From JBDKVA01 sp039679375 (GTDB lineage Bacteria > Bacillota > Clostridia > Acetivibrionales > DTU013), in NCBI GenBank assembly GCA_039679375.1, contig JBDKVA010000086.1, forward strand, positions 1 to 28,897: 28,897 nucleotides of DNA. Reading direction: 5' to 3'. A program made the translations under genes and the position numbers. Below the pieces are notes generated by a model. That model was not told the origin of the DNA. It saw only the letters and a program-made list of their open reading frames with translations, and searched no databases. Positions 1 to 7,908 of this stretch are shown here, one piece after another (the stretch's first letter is position 1; every line of letters begins with the position of its first letter).

Positions 1-335
1 TAATAGGTACAATGCACTAACTTTTAACTAAATCTTGAGCCTTAAAGAAATATATGGTAATATAATAACAGAAGAAAAATTAAATGGTAGAAACAGGAAA
101 TAATTTGCCAGTTTAAGGAAATTAAACTGCTCCGACAATCTAATTCTAATAAAATATGCATAATAAGTAAATTTATTGAAATAGCCAAAAATAGGCATTA
201 TGGAGGACATAATGATACATAATGCAATCAATAAATAACATAAATATAAAAAATTACTTGATAAATAGACAAAACAAAAATATAATGGTGACATTAAGAG
301 ACTAGCCGATTGATTGAATTAGAGGGGGTATTTAC
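1..335. other. AT-rich region upstream of spo0A
   Basis: This stretch is very AT-rich and I see no convincing gene in it. The only sizeable open frame lies on the minus strand (28-294). It encodes a Phe/Ile/Tyr-rich peptide typical of translated AT-rich DNA and has no ribosome binding site. The last 80 bases hold the spo0A promoter. In many clostridia and bacilli spoIVB lies just upstream of spo0A, but nothing of its 3' end is recognisable here. Confidence 0.6.
258..286 (+). promoter_or_regulatory. sigma-A-type promoter of spo0A, with possible 0A box
   Basis: A -35 element TTGATA (258-263) is separated by 17 bases from a perfect -10 TATAAT (281-286), which places transcription start near 293 and gives a leader of about 40 bases. 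The spacer contains AGACAAAA (267-274). Read on the other strand this gives TTTTGTCT, a partial match to the Spo0A-binding 0A box (core TGTCGAA), and a second near-match, CCGACAAT, lies at 132-139. Autoregulation by Spo0A~P is known in Bacillus; here it is only suggested. Confidence 0.6.
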
Positions 336-1139
336 TTGTTGGAAAGAAAAATACAAATTGTCATAGCGGATGACAATAAAGAATTTGGAGATATACTTTG
401 CGAGTATCTGAACAGCCAGAGTGATATTGAAGTGATCGGAATGGCCAGGGATGGTAATGAAGCTTGTGAGCTTATTACAAGTAAAATGCCGGATATCGCA
501 ATTCTTGATATCATCATGCCGCATCTTGACGGACTTGGGGTTCTTGAAAAGTTAAATTCCATCTCATTGAAAAAACGCCCGCTATTTATCATTCTCTCTG
601 CTGTCGGACAGGATAAGATAACGCAGAGAGCACTTGCACTCGGAGCTGAATATTATGTTGTAAAGCCGTTCGACATGGATGTCCTGGTATCCAGAATAAG
701 GCAGCTCAAGGATTCGAATCAGAACGCAATCATTCGGTCTGATTATACTATGGAATCAAAATCATCATATCATGCTCCGGCTCAACGAAACATTGAAGTG
801 GAAGTCACAAATATTATGCATGAAATCGGCGTCCCCGCCCATATTAAAGGCTATCAGTACCTACGGGATGCGATCATGATGGTTGTAAAGGATCTTGATA
901 TCATCAATTCTATCACAAAACAATTATATCCCTCCATAGCCCGTGAATATAATACTACACCAAGCAGAGTGGAAAGGGCGATCAGGCATGCGATTGAAGT
1001 TGCATGGAGCAGAGGTCAGGTGGAGACCATCGACGATCTCTTTGGATATACGGTAAGCATTGGAAAAGGCAAGCCGACAAATTCTGAGTTTATCGCTATG
1101 GTAGCGGATAAGCTAAGGCTTGAAATGAAGGTAAGCTAA
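336..1139 (+). CDS. spo0A: Sporulation master response regulator Spo0A
   Basis: Spo0A is the phosphorelay-controlled DNA-binding regulator that commits the cell to sporulation. The 267-residue protein has the family's usual length. Residues 5-125 form a receiver domain with acidic pocket residues in IADDN, the phospho-acceptor Asp58 in AILDIIMP, and the conserved Lys of YYVVKPFD near residue 109. Residues 150-265 match the Spo0A C-terminal effector domain, including the recognition-helix region SRVERAIRHAIEVAWSRG. Two consecutive TTG codons stand at 336 and 339. The strong Shine-Dalgarno AGAGGGGG (321-328) is well spaced for either, so the start is a TTG. The gene is monocistronic, with its own promoter and terminator. 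The neighbouring gene that would normally confirm the locus (spoIVB) is not visible, but the protein itself is unambiguous. Confidence 0.97.
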   Translation: MLERKIQIVIADDNKEFGDILCEYLNSQSDIEVIGMARDGNEACELITSKMPDIAILDIIMPHLDGLGVLEKLNSISLKKRPLFIILSAVGQDKITQRALALGAEYYVVKPFDMDVLVSRIRQLKDSNQNAIIRSDYTMESKSSYHAPAQRNIEVEVTNIMHEIGVPAHIKGYQYLRDAIMMVVKDLDIINSITKQLYPSIAREYNTTPSRVERAIRHAIEVAWSRGQVETIDDLFGYTVSIGKGKPTNSEFIAMVADKLRLEMKVS

Positions 1140-1164
1140 GTCAGTTTTATAAATAGCAATTAAG

Positions 1165-1196
1165 AAAACACCACTTTATTACAAGTGGTGTTTTTT
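1165..1196 (+). terminator. Rho-independent terminator after spo0A, probably bidirectional
   Basis: A perfect 10-bp stem AACACCACTT (1167-1176) pairs with AAGTGGTGTT (1183-1192) across a 6-base loop, extended by A-T pairs and followed by a run of six T. On the minus strand the flanking AAAA becomes a U-run, so the hairpin can also end the convergent MerR transcript whose stop codon is at 1215. Confidence 0.9.
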
Positions 1197-1214
1197 GATG
1201 AATATATATTAATT

Positions 1215-1790
1215 TTATATCCGGGATTTATGAATTATGGAGAATAATTTTCTAAATGGCCGTTTCTTTGATTTTTCTCTCCATTTGCCTAGTGCTATGT
1301 CAACTTCTTCATAGTGTTTATCCATTTTGCCTTCCAGTTTTCGCATGCCATTTTCAACACAGGCTCCAAGTTCCAGCTTGCTTTTTGCAATTTCTCTGAC
1401 CAGATGTTCTTTTGCATCCATAATTTCCAGTGTTATTTCCTGAGAAAGCTGTTTTCCAAATTCATGGAAGAACACCTGCATTGCCTCGCTGTCCTTGCTT
1501 GCTGACGGCATCAGGGATACGGAATTTTCATTCTGCAATTCTTTTGTTTGTTCAAACATGGAATCCTCCTTCATAATTTTTTTAATAGCCTTTATTTCAA
1601 GGCCTTCGCTTCGCATCACCTTGATTTTGTACATCATATTTGCCAGGTTTGTAGTATAAAAGCGTCTCCCACGATCATCCTTCGGTATGTTCAGTTCCAG
1701 CTCCTTTTCATAAAATCTCAGCGTATGGTCGGTCACTTGAAGCATTTCACTCAGCTCGGTAATCGTGTATTTTTCCTTTAGTATTTCCAT
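1215..1790 (-). CDS. MerR-family transcriptional regulator
   Basis: This is a 191-residue DNA-binding regulator. Residues 8-75 are a MerR winged helix-turn-helix: YTITELSEMLQVTDHTLRFYEKE, then DRGRRFYT, then a helix around IKVMRSEGLEIKAIKKIM. The remainder (about 85-175) is highly charged and predicted helical (EFGKQLSQEI, AKEHLVREIAKSKLEL), probably a dimerising coiled coil, with a basic C-terminus. No cysteine-based metal site or drug-binding domain is visible, so the ligand is unknown. The ATG start is supported by AGGAGG at 1798-1803 (minus strand), seven bases upstream. It is convergent with spo0A and points away from it. The family call is firm; the role is not known. Confidence 0.85.
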   Translation of the reverse strand: MEILKEKYTITELSEMLQVTDHTLRFYEKELELNIPKDDRGRRFYTTNLANMMYKIKVMRSEGLEIKAIKKIMKEDSMFEQTKELQNENSVSLMPSASKDSEAMQVFFHEFGKQLSQEITLEIMDAKEHLVREIAKSKLELGACVENGMRKLEGKMDKHYEEVDIALGKWREKSKKRPFRKLFSIIHKSRI

Positions 1791-1931
1791 AAAAATTCCT
1801 CCTGAAAAAGCGATTCATTCGTGTAAAAATAAAAAGCATTTTGGTATGCATATAAAATCCGTATTATTTTACTAAAAAAATAATGTAGATACATCATACC
1901 ATAAATGGCATAATAAGTAAAATTATCGCTT
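1791..1931. other. Intergenic region between two minus-strand genes
   Basis: AT-rich spacer between the pseudouridine synthase and the MerR gene. It holds the MerR ribosome binding site. No clear terminator hairpin or consensus promoter was found. Confidence 0.4.
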
Positions 1932-2840
1932 TTATTTTCTCAATATTTCCAGAGCATGACTTATATCAGATGGGATTGGCGCTGAGAGCTCAAGTGTTTT
2001 TTGAGTTACAGGATGTTTGAAGATCGTACGCATTGAGTGGAGAGCCTGTCTTGACATAAGCCCTTCATGACATCCTTCAAATAAAGGAAGAGGATATAAT
2101 GTATCTCCGATCAAGGGATGGCCGATTGCTTGAGAATGTACACGAATCTGATGTGTTCTGCCTGTTTCCAGTGTAAACTTCGCAAATGTCGCATCGCCAA
2201 AGCGTTCAATTACCTCGTAATGAGTTACGGATGGCGCACCTTCCGACGTTGTATGGCGCAGCATGATACTGCCGGGGAGCCTGTCTATCGGCATGTTTAT
2301 GGTGCCGCAACAGTCTTTGACAAATCCGTGCATCAACCCGACATATTCCTTCAGATAGGAATTGGTATGCATCTGTTTGATAAGTTTATCCTGAACGAAT
2401 GAATTCAAAGCAAATATGATAATACCGGAGGTATCCCGGTCAAGCCTGCTGACAGGACGGATCAGCGTTTTGACGCCCTTCTGAAGCAGGTAATACATAA
2501 GGGCATTGGCAACCGTACCGGAAAAGTGACGAAAAGTGGGGTGTACGACCATATTTGGAGGCTTGTTGATAGCGATAAGGCTGTCGTCTTCATAAATGAT
2601 GTCGATATCGATCTGTTCGGGGATGATGTCTTCATTCGTTTCATCCAGATCCACATGTGCTTCAATCACGTCGCCCTCATGAACAATCGCGTTGACATGG
2701 ACCGGAAGAGAACCGAGATATATTTTATCATTGAATTTCAACTTTTTGACCAAACGTTCCGACAGGCTGAATTTATTTTTCAGTATGTATTTTACCGTTT
2801 TTGAATCATCCTCTGCCGGCACATTGTAGCTTTTTATCAT
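1932..2840 (-). CDS. RluA/RluD-family 23S rRNA pseudouridine synthase
   Basis: The enzyme isomerises uridine to pseudouridine in structured RNA, usually large-subunit rRNA in this family. Order of parts: an N-terminal S4-like RNA-binding region (about 15-65, with LSERLVKKLKFNDKIYLG), then the catalytic domain with INKPPNMVVHPT, the signature RLDRDTSG (catalytic Asp134), LKEYVGL, the conserved TGRTHQIRVH and HPLIGDTLY. Length (302 residues) is normal for the family. I chose the ATG at 2840 because AGGTGG sits five bases upstream. A GTG at 2849 would add three residues but has poor spacing. The exact target (RluD, YlyB or YjbO type) cannot be decided from sequence alone. Confidence 0.92.
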   Translation of the reverse strand: MIKSYNVPAEDDSKTVKYILKNKFSLSERLVKKLKFNDKIYLGSLPVHVNAIVHEGDVIEAHVDLDETNEDIIPEQIDIDIIYEDDSLIAINKPPNMVVHPTFRHFSGTVANALMYYLLQKGVKTLIRPVSRLDRDTSGIIIFALNSFVQDKLIKQMHTNSYLKEYVGLMHGFVKDCCGTINMPIDRLPGSIMLRHTTSEGAPSVTHYEVIERFGDATFAKFTLETGRTHQIRVHSQAIGHPLIGDTLYPLPLFEGCHEGLMSRQALHSMRTIFKHPVTQKTLELSAPIPSDISHALEILRK

Positions 2841-2922
2841 TCCAACCACCTGTCACCCAACCATGTTAATTTAATGCATTGTGCCAGTCGACTTTACTGC
2901 GCGAACGGATGCATATTTCCAT

Positions 2923-2949
2923 ATTATATCAGCACACCGGATAAATCAA
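2923..2949 (-). promoter_or_regulatory. Possible extended -10 promoter for the pseudouridine synthase
   Basis: On the minus strand TGATATAAT (complement of 2923-2931) forms an extended -10. A TTGATT (complement of 2944-2949) lies 15 bases further upstream, short for a -35 spacer but tolerated with an extended -10. The start codon would be about 75 bases downstream. Confidence 0.4.
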
Positions 2950-3044
2950 GGCAGGAGTATTGATAAAATCTCTTATGGAATTTTCCTCGCACTTTGATTT
3001 TTCAGACAGCCTGGAGCGTGCTTTGGAAATAGTCATTGAAATGA

Positions 3045-3143
3045 ATGGACAAGTGGGATAAAATGAATATGGAATTTAATGCAAGGATCATCGCGGCGGA
3101 CATTGCAGAATGCAGCAAAAGAGAGGATATTAACACGGTATGA
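3045..3143 (+). CDS. Possible 32-residue ORF overlapping the start of the YnbB-like gene
   Basis: A short ORF starts at ATG 3045 and ends in a TGA that overlaps the next gene's start (ATGA, 3140-3143), an arrangement typical of translational coupling. It has no strong Shine-Dalgarno and no recognised domain. A second tiny frame (ATG 2975, 28 codons) precedes it in a different frame. They may be remnants of a decayed gene, a coupling leader, or chance. I do not recognise the peptide. Confidence 0.2.
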   Translation: MDKWDKMNMEFNARIIAADIAECSKREDINTV

Positions 3144-4432
3144 ACCTAAAAGATCAGAAATATTTGAAGAACAGCTTTGGTATAGATGAAACCATTATTA
3201 AACTGGTGCAATCAGCCGAAAATGAGGTTAGTGATATTTTTAAAGGTATAGAGGCCATCAGGGAAATAAACCAATATAAGGTTATAGCCGCTATGCAGGA
3301 GCACCGTTTGAGCGATAGCCATTTTGGCGGTACGACCGGATATGGTTATGATGACAGGGGAAGAGAGGTGCTTGAAGCCGTTTACGCAAGCGTTTTCAGG
3401 GCGGAGGATGCGCTGGTAAGGCACCAGATCGTTTCAGGCACGCATGCGCTGGCCGTTTGCATGTATGGCAACCTGAGACCGGGCGACGAGCTTCTATCCA
3501 TTACAGGAAAGCCTTACGATACGCTAGAGGAAGTAATAGGCTTAAGAGGGGAAGGCTCCGGTTCATTAAAAGATTTTGGCATAGGATACCGGCAGGTGGA
3601 GCTGCTGGATGACGGAGGCATGGATCTGAAAAGCGTCCATGAAGCAATAAATGAAAAAACAAGGATGATACTGATACAGCGTTCCCGGGGTTATAGCTGG
3701 AGAACCGCCATAAAAATCGGGGAAATGAAAAGGATTATTAAAATAATTAAAGAAATAAATAAAGATATCATCGTGCTTGTTGATAACTGCTATGGTGAGT
3801 TTGTAGAGGTGGAGGAACCGGTTGAGGCAGGTGCCGACCTTGTGGCGGGTTCGCTTATTAAAAATCCCGGCGGCGGGCTTGCACCTGCGGGGGGATATAT
3901 TGCGGGAAAGGCGCGCTGTGTACAAAATGCTGCTTATAGGCTGACAACGCCGGGTCTTGGCAAAAAGGTAGGCGCAACTCTAGGAAACAGCAGGCTCATG
4001 TTCCAGGGACTTTTCCTTTCACCGCATATCGTAGCGGAAAGTCTGAAAGGAGCAGTATTCTGCGCCGCGATCATGCGAAAGCTGGGATTTGAGACTTCAC
4101 CCGAGCCGGAAGATATGAGAAGCGATATTATACAGGCAATTAAATTCAATAATCCGGAGAGTATGATTGCATTTTGCCAGGGGATACAGAAAGGTTCGCC
4201 GGTTGATTCCTTTGTTACTCCCGAACCATGGGACATGCCAGGGTACGACAGTCAGGTCATCATGGCCGCCGGAGCTTTCATACAGGGATCTTCCATCGAG
4301 CTTAGTGCGGATGCTCCGCTGAAACCGCCCTATACAGCATATATGCAGGGCGGTCTGGTTTATGAACATGTAAAACTTGGCGTTATGATAGCAATAAAAT
4401 TTATGCACGAAAGATTAAAGATCAGGTTCTGA
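3140..4432 (+). CDS. ynbB: YnbB-type PLP-dependent enzyme (methionine gamma-lyase-like, 'aluminium resistance protein')
   Basis: This 430-residue fold-type I PLP protein belongs to the Cys/Met metabolism superfamily branch known as YnbB or 'aluminium resistance protein'. Visible family features are GGTTGYGYDDRGRE near the N-terminus, the cofactor-ring region SGTHALAVCMYGNLRPGDE, the PLP-nitrogen-binding Asp in VLVDNCYGEF, and the Schiff-base Lys241 in GSLIKNPGGGLAPAGGYI. The conserved C-terminal PPYTAYMQGGLVYEH is also present. The physiological reaction is not settled for this family; a C-S lyase activity is inferred from homology. The ATG has only a weak, distant GAGAGG (3121-3126), so translation may depend on the short ORF that overlaps it. 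It is followed after four bases by the HlyD-like gene, so the two are probably one operon. Confidence 0.9.
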   Translation: MNLKDQKYLKNSFGIDETIIKLVQSAENEVSDIFKGIEAIREINQYKVIAAMQEHRLSDSHFGGTTGYGYDDRGREVLEAVYASVFRAEDALVRHQIVSGTHALAVCMYGNLRPGDELLSITGKPYDTLEEVIGLRGEGSGSLKDFGIGYRQVELLDDGGMDLKSVHEAINEKTRMILIQRSRGYSWRTAIKIGEMKRIIKIIKEINKDIIVLVDNCYGEFVEVEEPVEAGADLVAGSLIKNPGGGLAPAGGYIAGKARCVQNAAYRLTTPGLGKKVGATLGNSRLMFQGLFLSPHIVAESLKGAVFCAAIMRKLGFETSPEPEDMRSDIIQAIKFNNPESMIAFCQGIQKGSPVDSFVTPEPWDMPGYDSQVIMAAGAFIQGSSIELSADAPLKPPYTAYMQGGLVYEHVKLGVMIAIKFMHERLKIRF

Positions 4433-4436
4433 AAAA

Positions 4437-5816
4437 ATGAGCAAAGCAGATGCGAAAGAAAAAATGGAAAAAGTAACGGGCAATGGGAAAACATATTATT
4501 TAAAAAACAAATCCGGTATGGGAAAGACGAATGAGGTCACCGTTGCCAAGCCAGCCGACAAAGGCAAATCAACAATCAAGCGCCTTACTTTGGGAAGTTT
4601 GATGCTGTTTTTCTTTATGATGCTTTATATCCCATCCCTGCTTAATTGGCTTTCAGGAAACAATATCACCAGCGATGTCATCCGGATCGGGACAATCGAG
4701 GAATCCGTCCATTCAAATGGAATCATTGTAAGGGACGAGGAACTTTTGAAGGCACCGGGATTTGAGGGAAGGTACGAAGCGGTGATCGGCGAGGGAGAAA
4801 GAACACCAGCCTATTCATGTATTGCAACTGTCTATAATGACACGTCTGATACGCTTCTTCAAAAGTTGAAAGAAATTGATATGAGAATAGCAAAAGCCCA
4901 TATGGAAAAAGCCGAGAAGACAGCATTTTTTTCAGAGGATCTGGCAAAACTGGATGATGAAATCGGATTACAGGTGCAAAATGTTATATTAGCATGTAAT
5001 GCCCGTAGTTTTGAGGACTTAAGCCAATACAGAAATGAAATAGATAAAATCGTAGGGAAAAAAGCCGAGATCGTGGGGGAGAGCTCAACGGACAGCTATA
5101 TCGACTCAATGAAGAAGCAAAAAGTCAATGTGCAAAATCAGCTCAACTCCAATACATTCCAGGTAATATCAAATATATCTGGTGTTGTATCGTATGCCAT
5201 AGATGGTTATGAGTCGATCCTGACGCCCAAAAACCTGTCGGAGCTCACGCCTGAAATGGTTGATGGGATCACAAAGAAGAATTCACCGCATGAGAATGAT
5301 GGCAAGGCATATTCGGGAACACCGCTTGCCAAAATCATAAAGGGTACGGATATATATATTGCTGCCGCAATGGGCACGGACGATGCAAACCGCTTTAAAG
5401 TTGATGATAAAATCAAGCTGAGGATAAATGACATTGGAATGGAAACGTCAGGATATATTGTGAATATAAATGAACCGAAGGACGGGAAGTCGGTTCTGGT
5501 CGTCAGGGCTAACAGAGGCGCAGATGTGTTGTCATCAACGAGGAAGGTGAATGTGGATTTCATCAGCAGGGCGAAGGAAGGTTTCAAGGTGCCGCTCCGG
5601 TGCCTGAGAGATATTTCTTCCGACGGGACGGCAGCCAGGATCATGCTGATACGGTATAAGGTTGCAACCGCCAGGACCGTTGAAATCATTTGCAGAGACG
5701 AGGAATATGCAATTATCGGGACGCCTGAGGGTGAAATTGAGAACACAGTAAACCTTTACGATATATATATCATTAACCCGGATAATATAAAAGAAGGAGA
5801 TATCATAGAGAAATGA
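4437..5816 (+). CDS. HlyD-like membrane-anchored protein of the divisome cluster
   Basis: The protein has 459 residues. A basic cytoplasmic N-terminus (1-50) precedes a single membrane segment (about 51-71, LGSLMLFFFMMLYIPSLL). Outside the membrane comes a beta-rich region with IEESVHSNGIIVRDEELL and a biotinyl-lipoyl-like start, then a charged helical coiled-coil stretch (about 140-235). A second beta half contains SGVVSYAIDGYE and a C-terminal barrel ending in IINPDNIKEGDIIEK. This is the architecture of HlyD/membrane-fusion adaptors, but no ABC exporter or outer-membrane partner is encoded nearby. Homologues upstream of yggS-sepF are common in clostridia, and their function is unknown to me. 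The ATG lies four bases after the previous stop without a strong ribosome site, so coupling is likely. Its stop overlaps the yggS start by four bases. Confidence 0.75.
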   Translation: MSKADAKEKMEKVTGNGKTYYLKNKSGMGKTNEVTVAKPADKGKSTIKRLTLGSLMLFFFMMLYIPSLLNWLSGNNITSDVIRIGTIEESVHSNGIIVRDEELLKAPGFEGRYEAVIGEGERTPAYSCIATVYNDTSDTLLQKLKEIDMRIAKAHMEKAEKTAFFSEDLAKLDDEIGLQVQNVILACNARSFEDLSQYRNEIDKIVGKKAEIVGESSTDSYIDSMKKQKVNVQNQLNSNTFQVISNISGVVSYAIDGYESILTPKNLSELTPEMVDGITKKNSPHENDGKAYSGTPLAKIIKGTDIYIAAAMGTDDANRFKVDDKIKLRINDIGMETSGYIVNINEPKDGKSVLVVRANRGADVLSSTRKVNVDFISRAKEGFKVPLRCLRDISSDGTAARIMLIRYKVATARTVEIICRDEEYAIIGTPEGEIENTVNLYDIYIINPDNIKEGDIIEK

Positions 5817-6511
5817 ACGAAGATCTGAGCTTTATCAAAGAAAACTGCGAAAAAATAAAACTGAGAATACAGGCTGCGGCACAAAGAGCAGACAGGGATC
5901 CGGAGGATATCAGGCTCATTGCTGTAAGCAAGACTGTTGATGCCGCAAGGATCATAAAAGCATTGGAATGGGGCATCACGGATTTAGGTGAAAATAGGGT
6001 TCAGGAATTATGCGAAAAAGCCGATATAACGGATGTAAGCTGCAATTGGCATATGATCGGGCATCTGCAGACAAACAAGGTGAAATACATACTGGATAAG
6101 GTAGCAATGATTCATTCGCTGGACAGGCTCGAATTGGCTGAAGAAATACAGAAAAGAGCTGAAAAGGCCGGGAAGATCATTGATGTATTGGTTCAGGTAA
6201 ATATAGCGGCTGAGGATACCAAGTTCGGGATTTGCCCTGAATGTGCGCTTGATTTAATAAAAAAAGTGAGCAAAATGGGAAATATTAGGGTAAAAGGATT
6301 GATGACCATAGCCCCTCTGGCCGAAAATCCCGAGGATGTCCGGTGGGTATTTACAGGACTTAAAAAATTACTTATTGACATAAGGGAGGAAAATATTGAT
6401 AATATAGATATGGATTACCTCTCAATGGGCATGAGCAATGACTTTGAGGTTGCCATAGAGGAAGGTGCCAATATGGTAAGAATAGGTACGGCGATATTTG
6501 GAAAACGCTGA
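5813..6511 (+). CDS. yggS: YggS/PLPBP-family PLP homeostasis protein
   Basis: This is a 232-residue PLP-binding protein of the YggS/YlmE/PROSC family. These proteins buffer free pyridoxal phosphate and affect amino- and keto-acid balance; no catalytic activity is established. It is an alanine-racemase-like TIM barrel. The PLP Lys40 lies in IRLIAVSKT, followed by GENRVQEL, the diagnostic WHMIGHLQTNKVKYI, VNIAAEDTKFG, GLMTIAP, and the phosphate-binding C-terminal LSMGMSNDFEVAIEEGANMVRIGTAIFG. Length is normal. The ATG overlaps the previous stop (ATGA) and follows AAGGAGATATC, a strong Shine-Dalgarno. It lies in the ylm-type divisome cluster, as in Bacillus (ylmE-sepF-ylmG). Confidence 0.95.
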   Translation: MNEDLSFIKENCEKIKLRIQAAAQRADRDPEDIRLIAVSKTVDAARIIKALEWGITDLGENRVQELCEKADITDVSCNWHMIGHLQTNKVKYILDKVAMIHSLDRLELAEEIQKRAEKAGKIIDVLVQVNIAAEDTKFGICPECALDLIKKVSKMGNIRVKGLMTIAPLAENPEDVRWVFTGLKKLLIDIREENIDNIDMDYLSMGMSNDFEVAIEEGANMVRIGTAIFGKR

Positions 6512-6571
6512 ATGCTTTAACTATAAGATGAAATTACTGCGTAACGAAAGAAAAAATGGAGGGAAGCACAA

Positions 6572-7033
6572 ATGGCAAAGCTACTGAACAAGATGCTCAA
6601 TCTGGTGGGTTGGGAATCGGAGGAAGAAGCGGAAGAAGACGATCAATTGCAGGATGACCTTAAGGAAGAATCACTTCAATCACCGCAATATCTGCATTCA
6701 TTTACAAAGAAATCCCAGCAAAACAAGGTTGTAAACATTCATTCAAACAACCAGTTCAAGGTTGTCATCATGCAGCCGGAAACTTTTGACGATGCCAGGG
6801 ATGTATGCGATCATCTTAAGAATAAAAAGCCAATCGTTGTCAATCTTGAGAACCTGAGCAAGGAAACCGCACAAAGGGTTGTGGATTTCCTCAGCGGCTC
6901 TGTTTACGGTCTGGATGGCGACATACAAAAAATATCTTCGGGCATCTTCCTGATTGCTCCCAATAACGTTGACATCATGGGAGTATTCAAAGATGAATTG
7001 AAGAATAAGGGAGCGTTCCCGTGGGTTAAATAA
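6572..7033 (+). CDS. sepF: Cell division protein SepF
   Basis: SepF binds membrane and FtsZ and forms rings or arcs that align the Z-ring in Gram-positive bacteria. The 153-residue protein has the expected layout: an N-terminal helix for membrane binding (MAKLLNKMLNLVGW), an acidic linker with a run of Glu/Asp (residues 16-33), and the C-terminal SepF domain (about 62-153). That domain carries KVVIMQPETFDDARDV, KKPIVVNLENLSKETAQRVVDFLSG and DIQKISSGIFLIAPNNVDI. A GGAGGG stands ten bases before the ATG. It lies 60 bases after yggS in the same direction with no terminator between, so it belongs to the same operon. Confidence 0.96.
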   Translation: MAKLLNKMLNLVGWESEEEAEEDDQLQDDLKEESLQSPQYLHSFTKKSQQNKVVNIHSNNQFKVVIMQPETFDDARDVCDHLKNKKPIVVNLENLSKETAQRVVDFLSGSVYGLDGDIQKISSGIFLIAPNNVDIMGVFKDELKNKGAFPWVK

Positions 7034-7084
7034 CCGCAGGAGTTTTGTTATGGATTATTCCCGTATTCATTCGGAGGAGATCAA

Positions 7085-7357
7085 ATGAGCTGGATTTTAT
7101 ATCGTATTGTAAGGATCATATTCGGTGTAATGGAACTGGCATTACTGGTCAGGGCTTTTATATCATGGCTGCCTGTTCCTAGGGAACACAGGCTTGTCCG
7201 TTTGCTCTACCAGATCACCGAGCCTATTTTGGCGCCCATACGGTCTCTCATCCAAAGATCGTCCTTCGGGCATAATATGATATTGGATATTTCTCCTATC
7301 ATAGCACTGATATTGATAGCGATCGTAAGGACTTTTATATTGAGCCTGATACGTTGA
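7085..7357 (+). CDS. yggT: YggT-family membrane protein (YlmG)
   Basis: This 90-residue YggT-family protein has two hydrophobic segments (about 5-25 and 65-88). Between them is the conserved motif region FISWLPVPREHRLVRLLYQITEPILAPIRSLI, with the family's Pro-rich TEPILAPIR. These proteins are associated with cell division and membrane organisation in Firmicutes and with thylakoid division in plastids, without a defined biochemical activity. CGGAGGAG lies six bases before the ATG. The gene is 51 bases downstream of sepF. In Bacillus the RNA-binding ylmH follows, but here it is missing. Confidence 0.93.
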   Translation: MSWILYRIVRIIFGVMELALLVRAFISWLPVPREHRLVRLLYQITEPILAPIRSLIQRSSFGHNMILDISPIIALILIAIVRTFILSLIR

Positions 7358-7429
7358 ATGAATCCTATGTATGATAAAGATGTTATTCTCAAACCGGTAA
7401 GAAAGCCGGAAGACAGGCTTGCAAATTAG
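7358..7429 (+). CDS. Possible 23-residue ORF between yggT and divIVA
   Basis: An ORF begins with the ATG immediately after the yggT stop and ends at TAG 7427-7429. It encodes a charged 23-residue peptide rich in Lys, Asp and Pro. It has no Shine-Dalgarno of its own and would depend on termination-reinitiation after yggT. It occupies the place where ylmH normally lies, but I see no similarity to the S4 domain of YlmH. It may be chance. Confidence 0.15.
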   Translation: MNPMYDKDVILKPVRKPEDRLAN

Positions 7430-7448
7430 TTTGAAGAGGTGGCTGCAT

Positions 7449-7898
7449 ATGAATTATACGCCCAACGACCTGCAAAACATCACATTTAAAAAGACCTTTA
7501 TGGGATATAGCGAGGATACGGTAAATGACGTCCTTGATAAGATCATAGAAGATTACAGCGCATATATACGGGAAAACGTCGAATTAAAGGACAAGCTCGC
7601 GTTGCTGAATGACGGACTGCAGCATTATAAAACTATTGAGGAATCCCTCCAAAGCGCACTGTTGGTAGCCCAACAGACGGGAGAGGATATAAAAAAGAAT
7701 GCATATGAAAAAGCGGACAATGTGATACATGAGGCGGAGATCAGGGCTCAGAAAATCATAAACGAAGCCAATCAGGAAGTAGTCAAGATCAATTTTGAAT
7801 ATGAAGACATGAAGAAGAAACTGCATGTCTTCAAAACTAAATGTGAAATGCTGCTGATGTCACAGATGGATTCACTCAAGCAGTTATTTGAAGAGTGA
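7449..7898 (+). CDS. divIVA: DivIVA-family cell division/polarity protein
   Basis: The protein has 149 residues. The N-terminal DivIVA lipid-binding module (about 1-35) contains TPNDLQNITFKKTFMGYSEDTVNDVLDKI. In the classical family Phe17 and Arg18 insert into curved membrane; here the matching position reads KTFMGYSEDTV. Two coiled-coil stretches follow (about 35-60 and 75-149, with AYEKADNVIHEAEIRAQKIINEANQEV). The acidic C-terminus LKQLFEE is typical of short clostridial DivIVA proteins. I chose ATG 7449 because GAGGTGG (7436-7442) is ideally spaced; a TTG at 7419 would add ten residues but lacks a ribosome site. It is the last gene of the divisome run and is followed by a new promoter. 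Confidence 0.88.
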   Translation: MNYTPNDLQNITFKKTFMGYSEDTVNDVLDKIIEDYSAYIRENVELKDKLALLNDGLQHYKTIEESLQSALLVAQQTGEDIKKNAYEKADNVIHEAEIRAQKIINEANQEVVKINFEYEDMKKKLHVFKTKCEMLLMSQMDSLKQLFEE

Positions 7899-7908
7899 GC
7901 CGCTTTTA

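Noticed and set aside
28..294. 88-codon minus-strand frame upstream of spo0A
   Set aside because: It has a Phe/Tyr/Ile-rich composition expected of translated AT-rich DNA, no ribosome site, and overlaps the spo0A promoter.
7419..7448. Ten-residue N-terminal extension of DivIVA from a TTG
   Set aside because: No ribosome site for the TTG, whereas GAGGTGG is ideally placed for the ATG at 7449, which also matches the usual DivIVA start.
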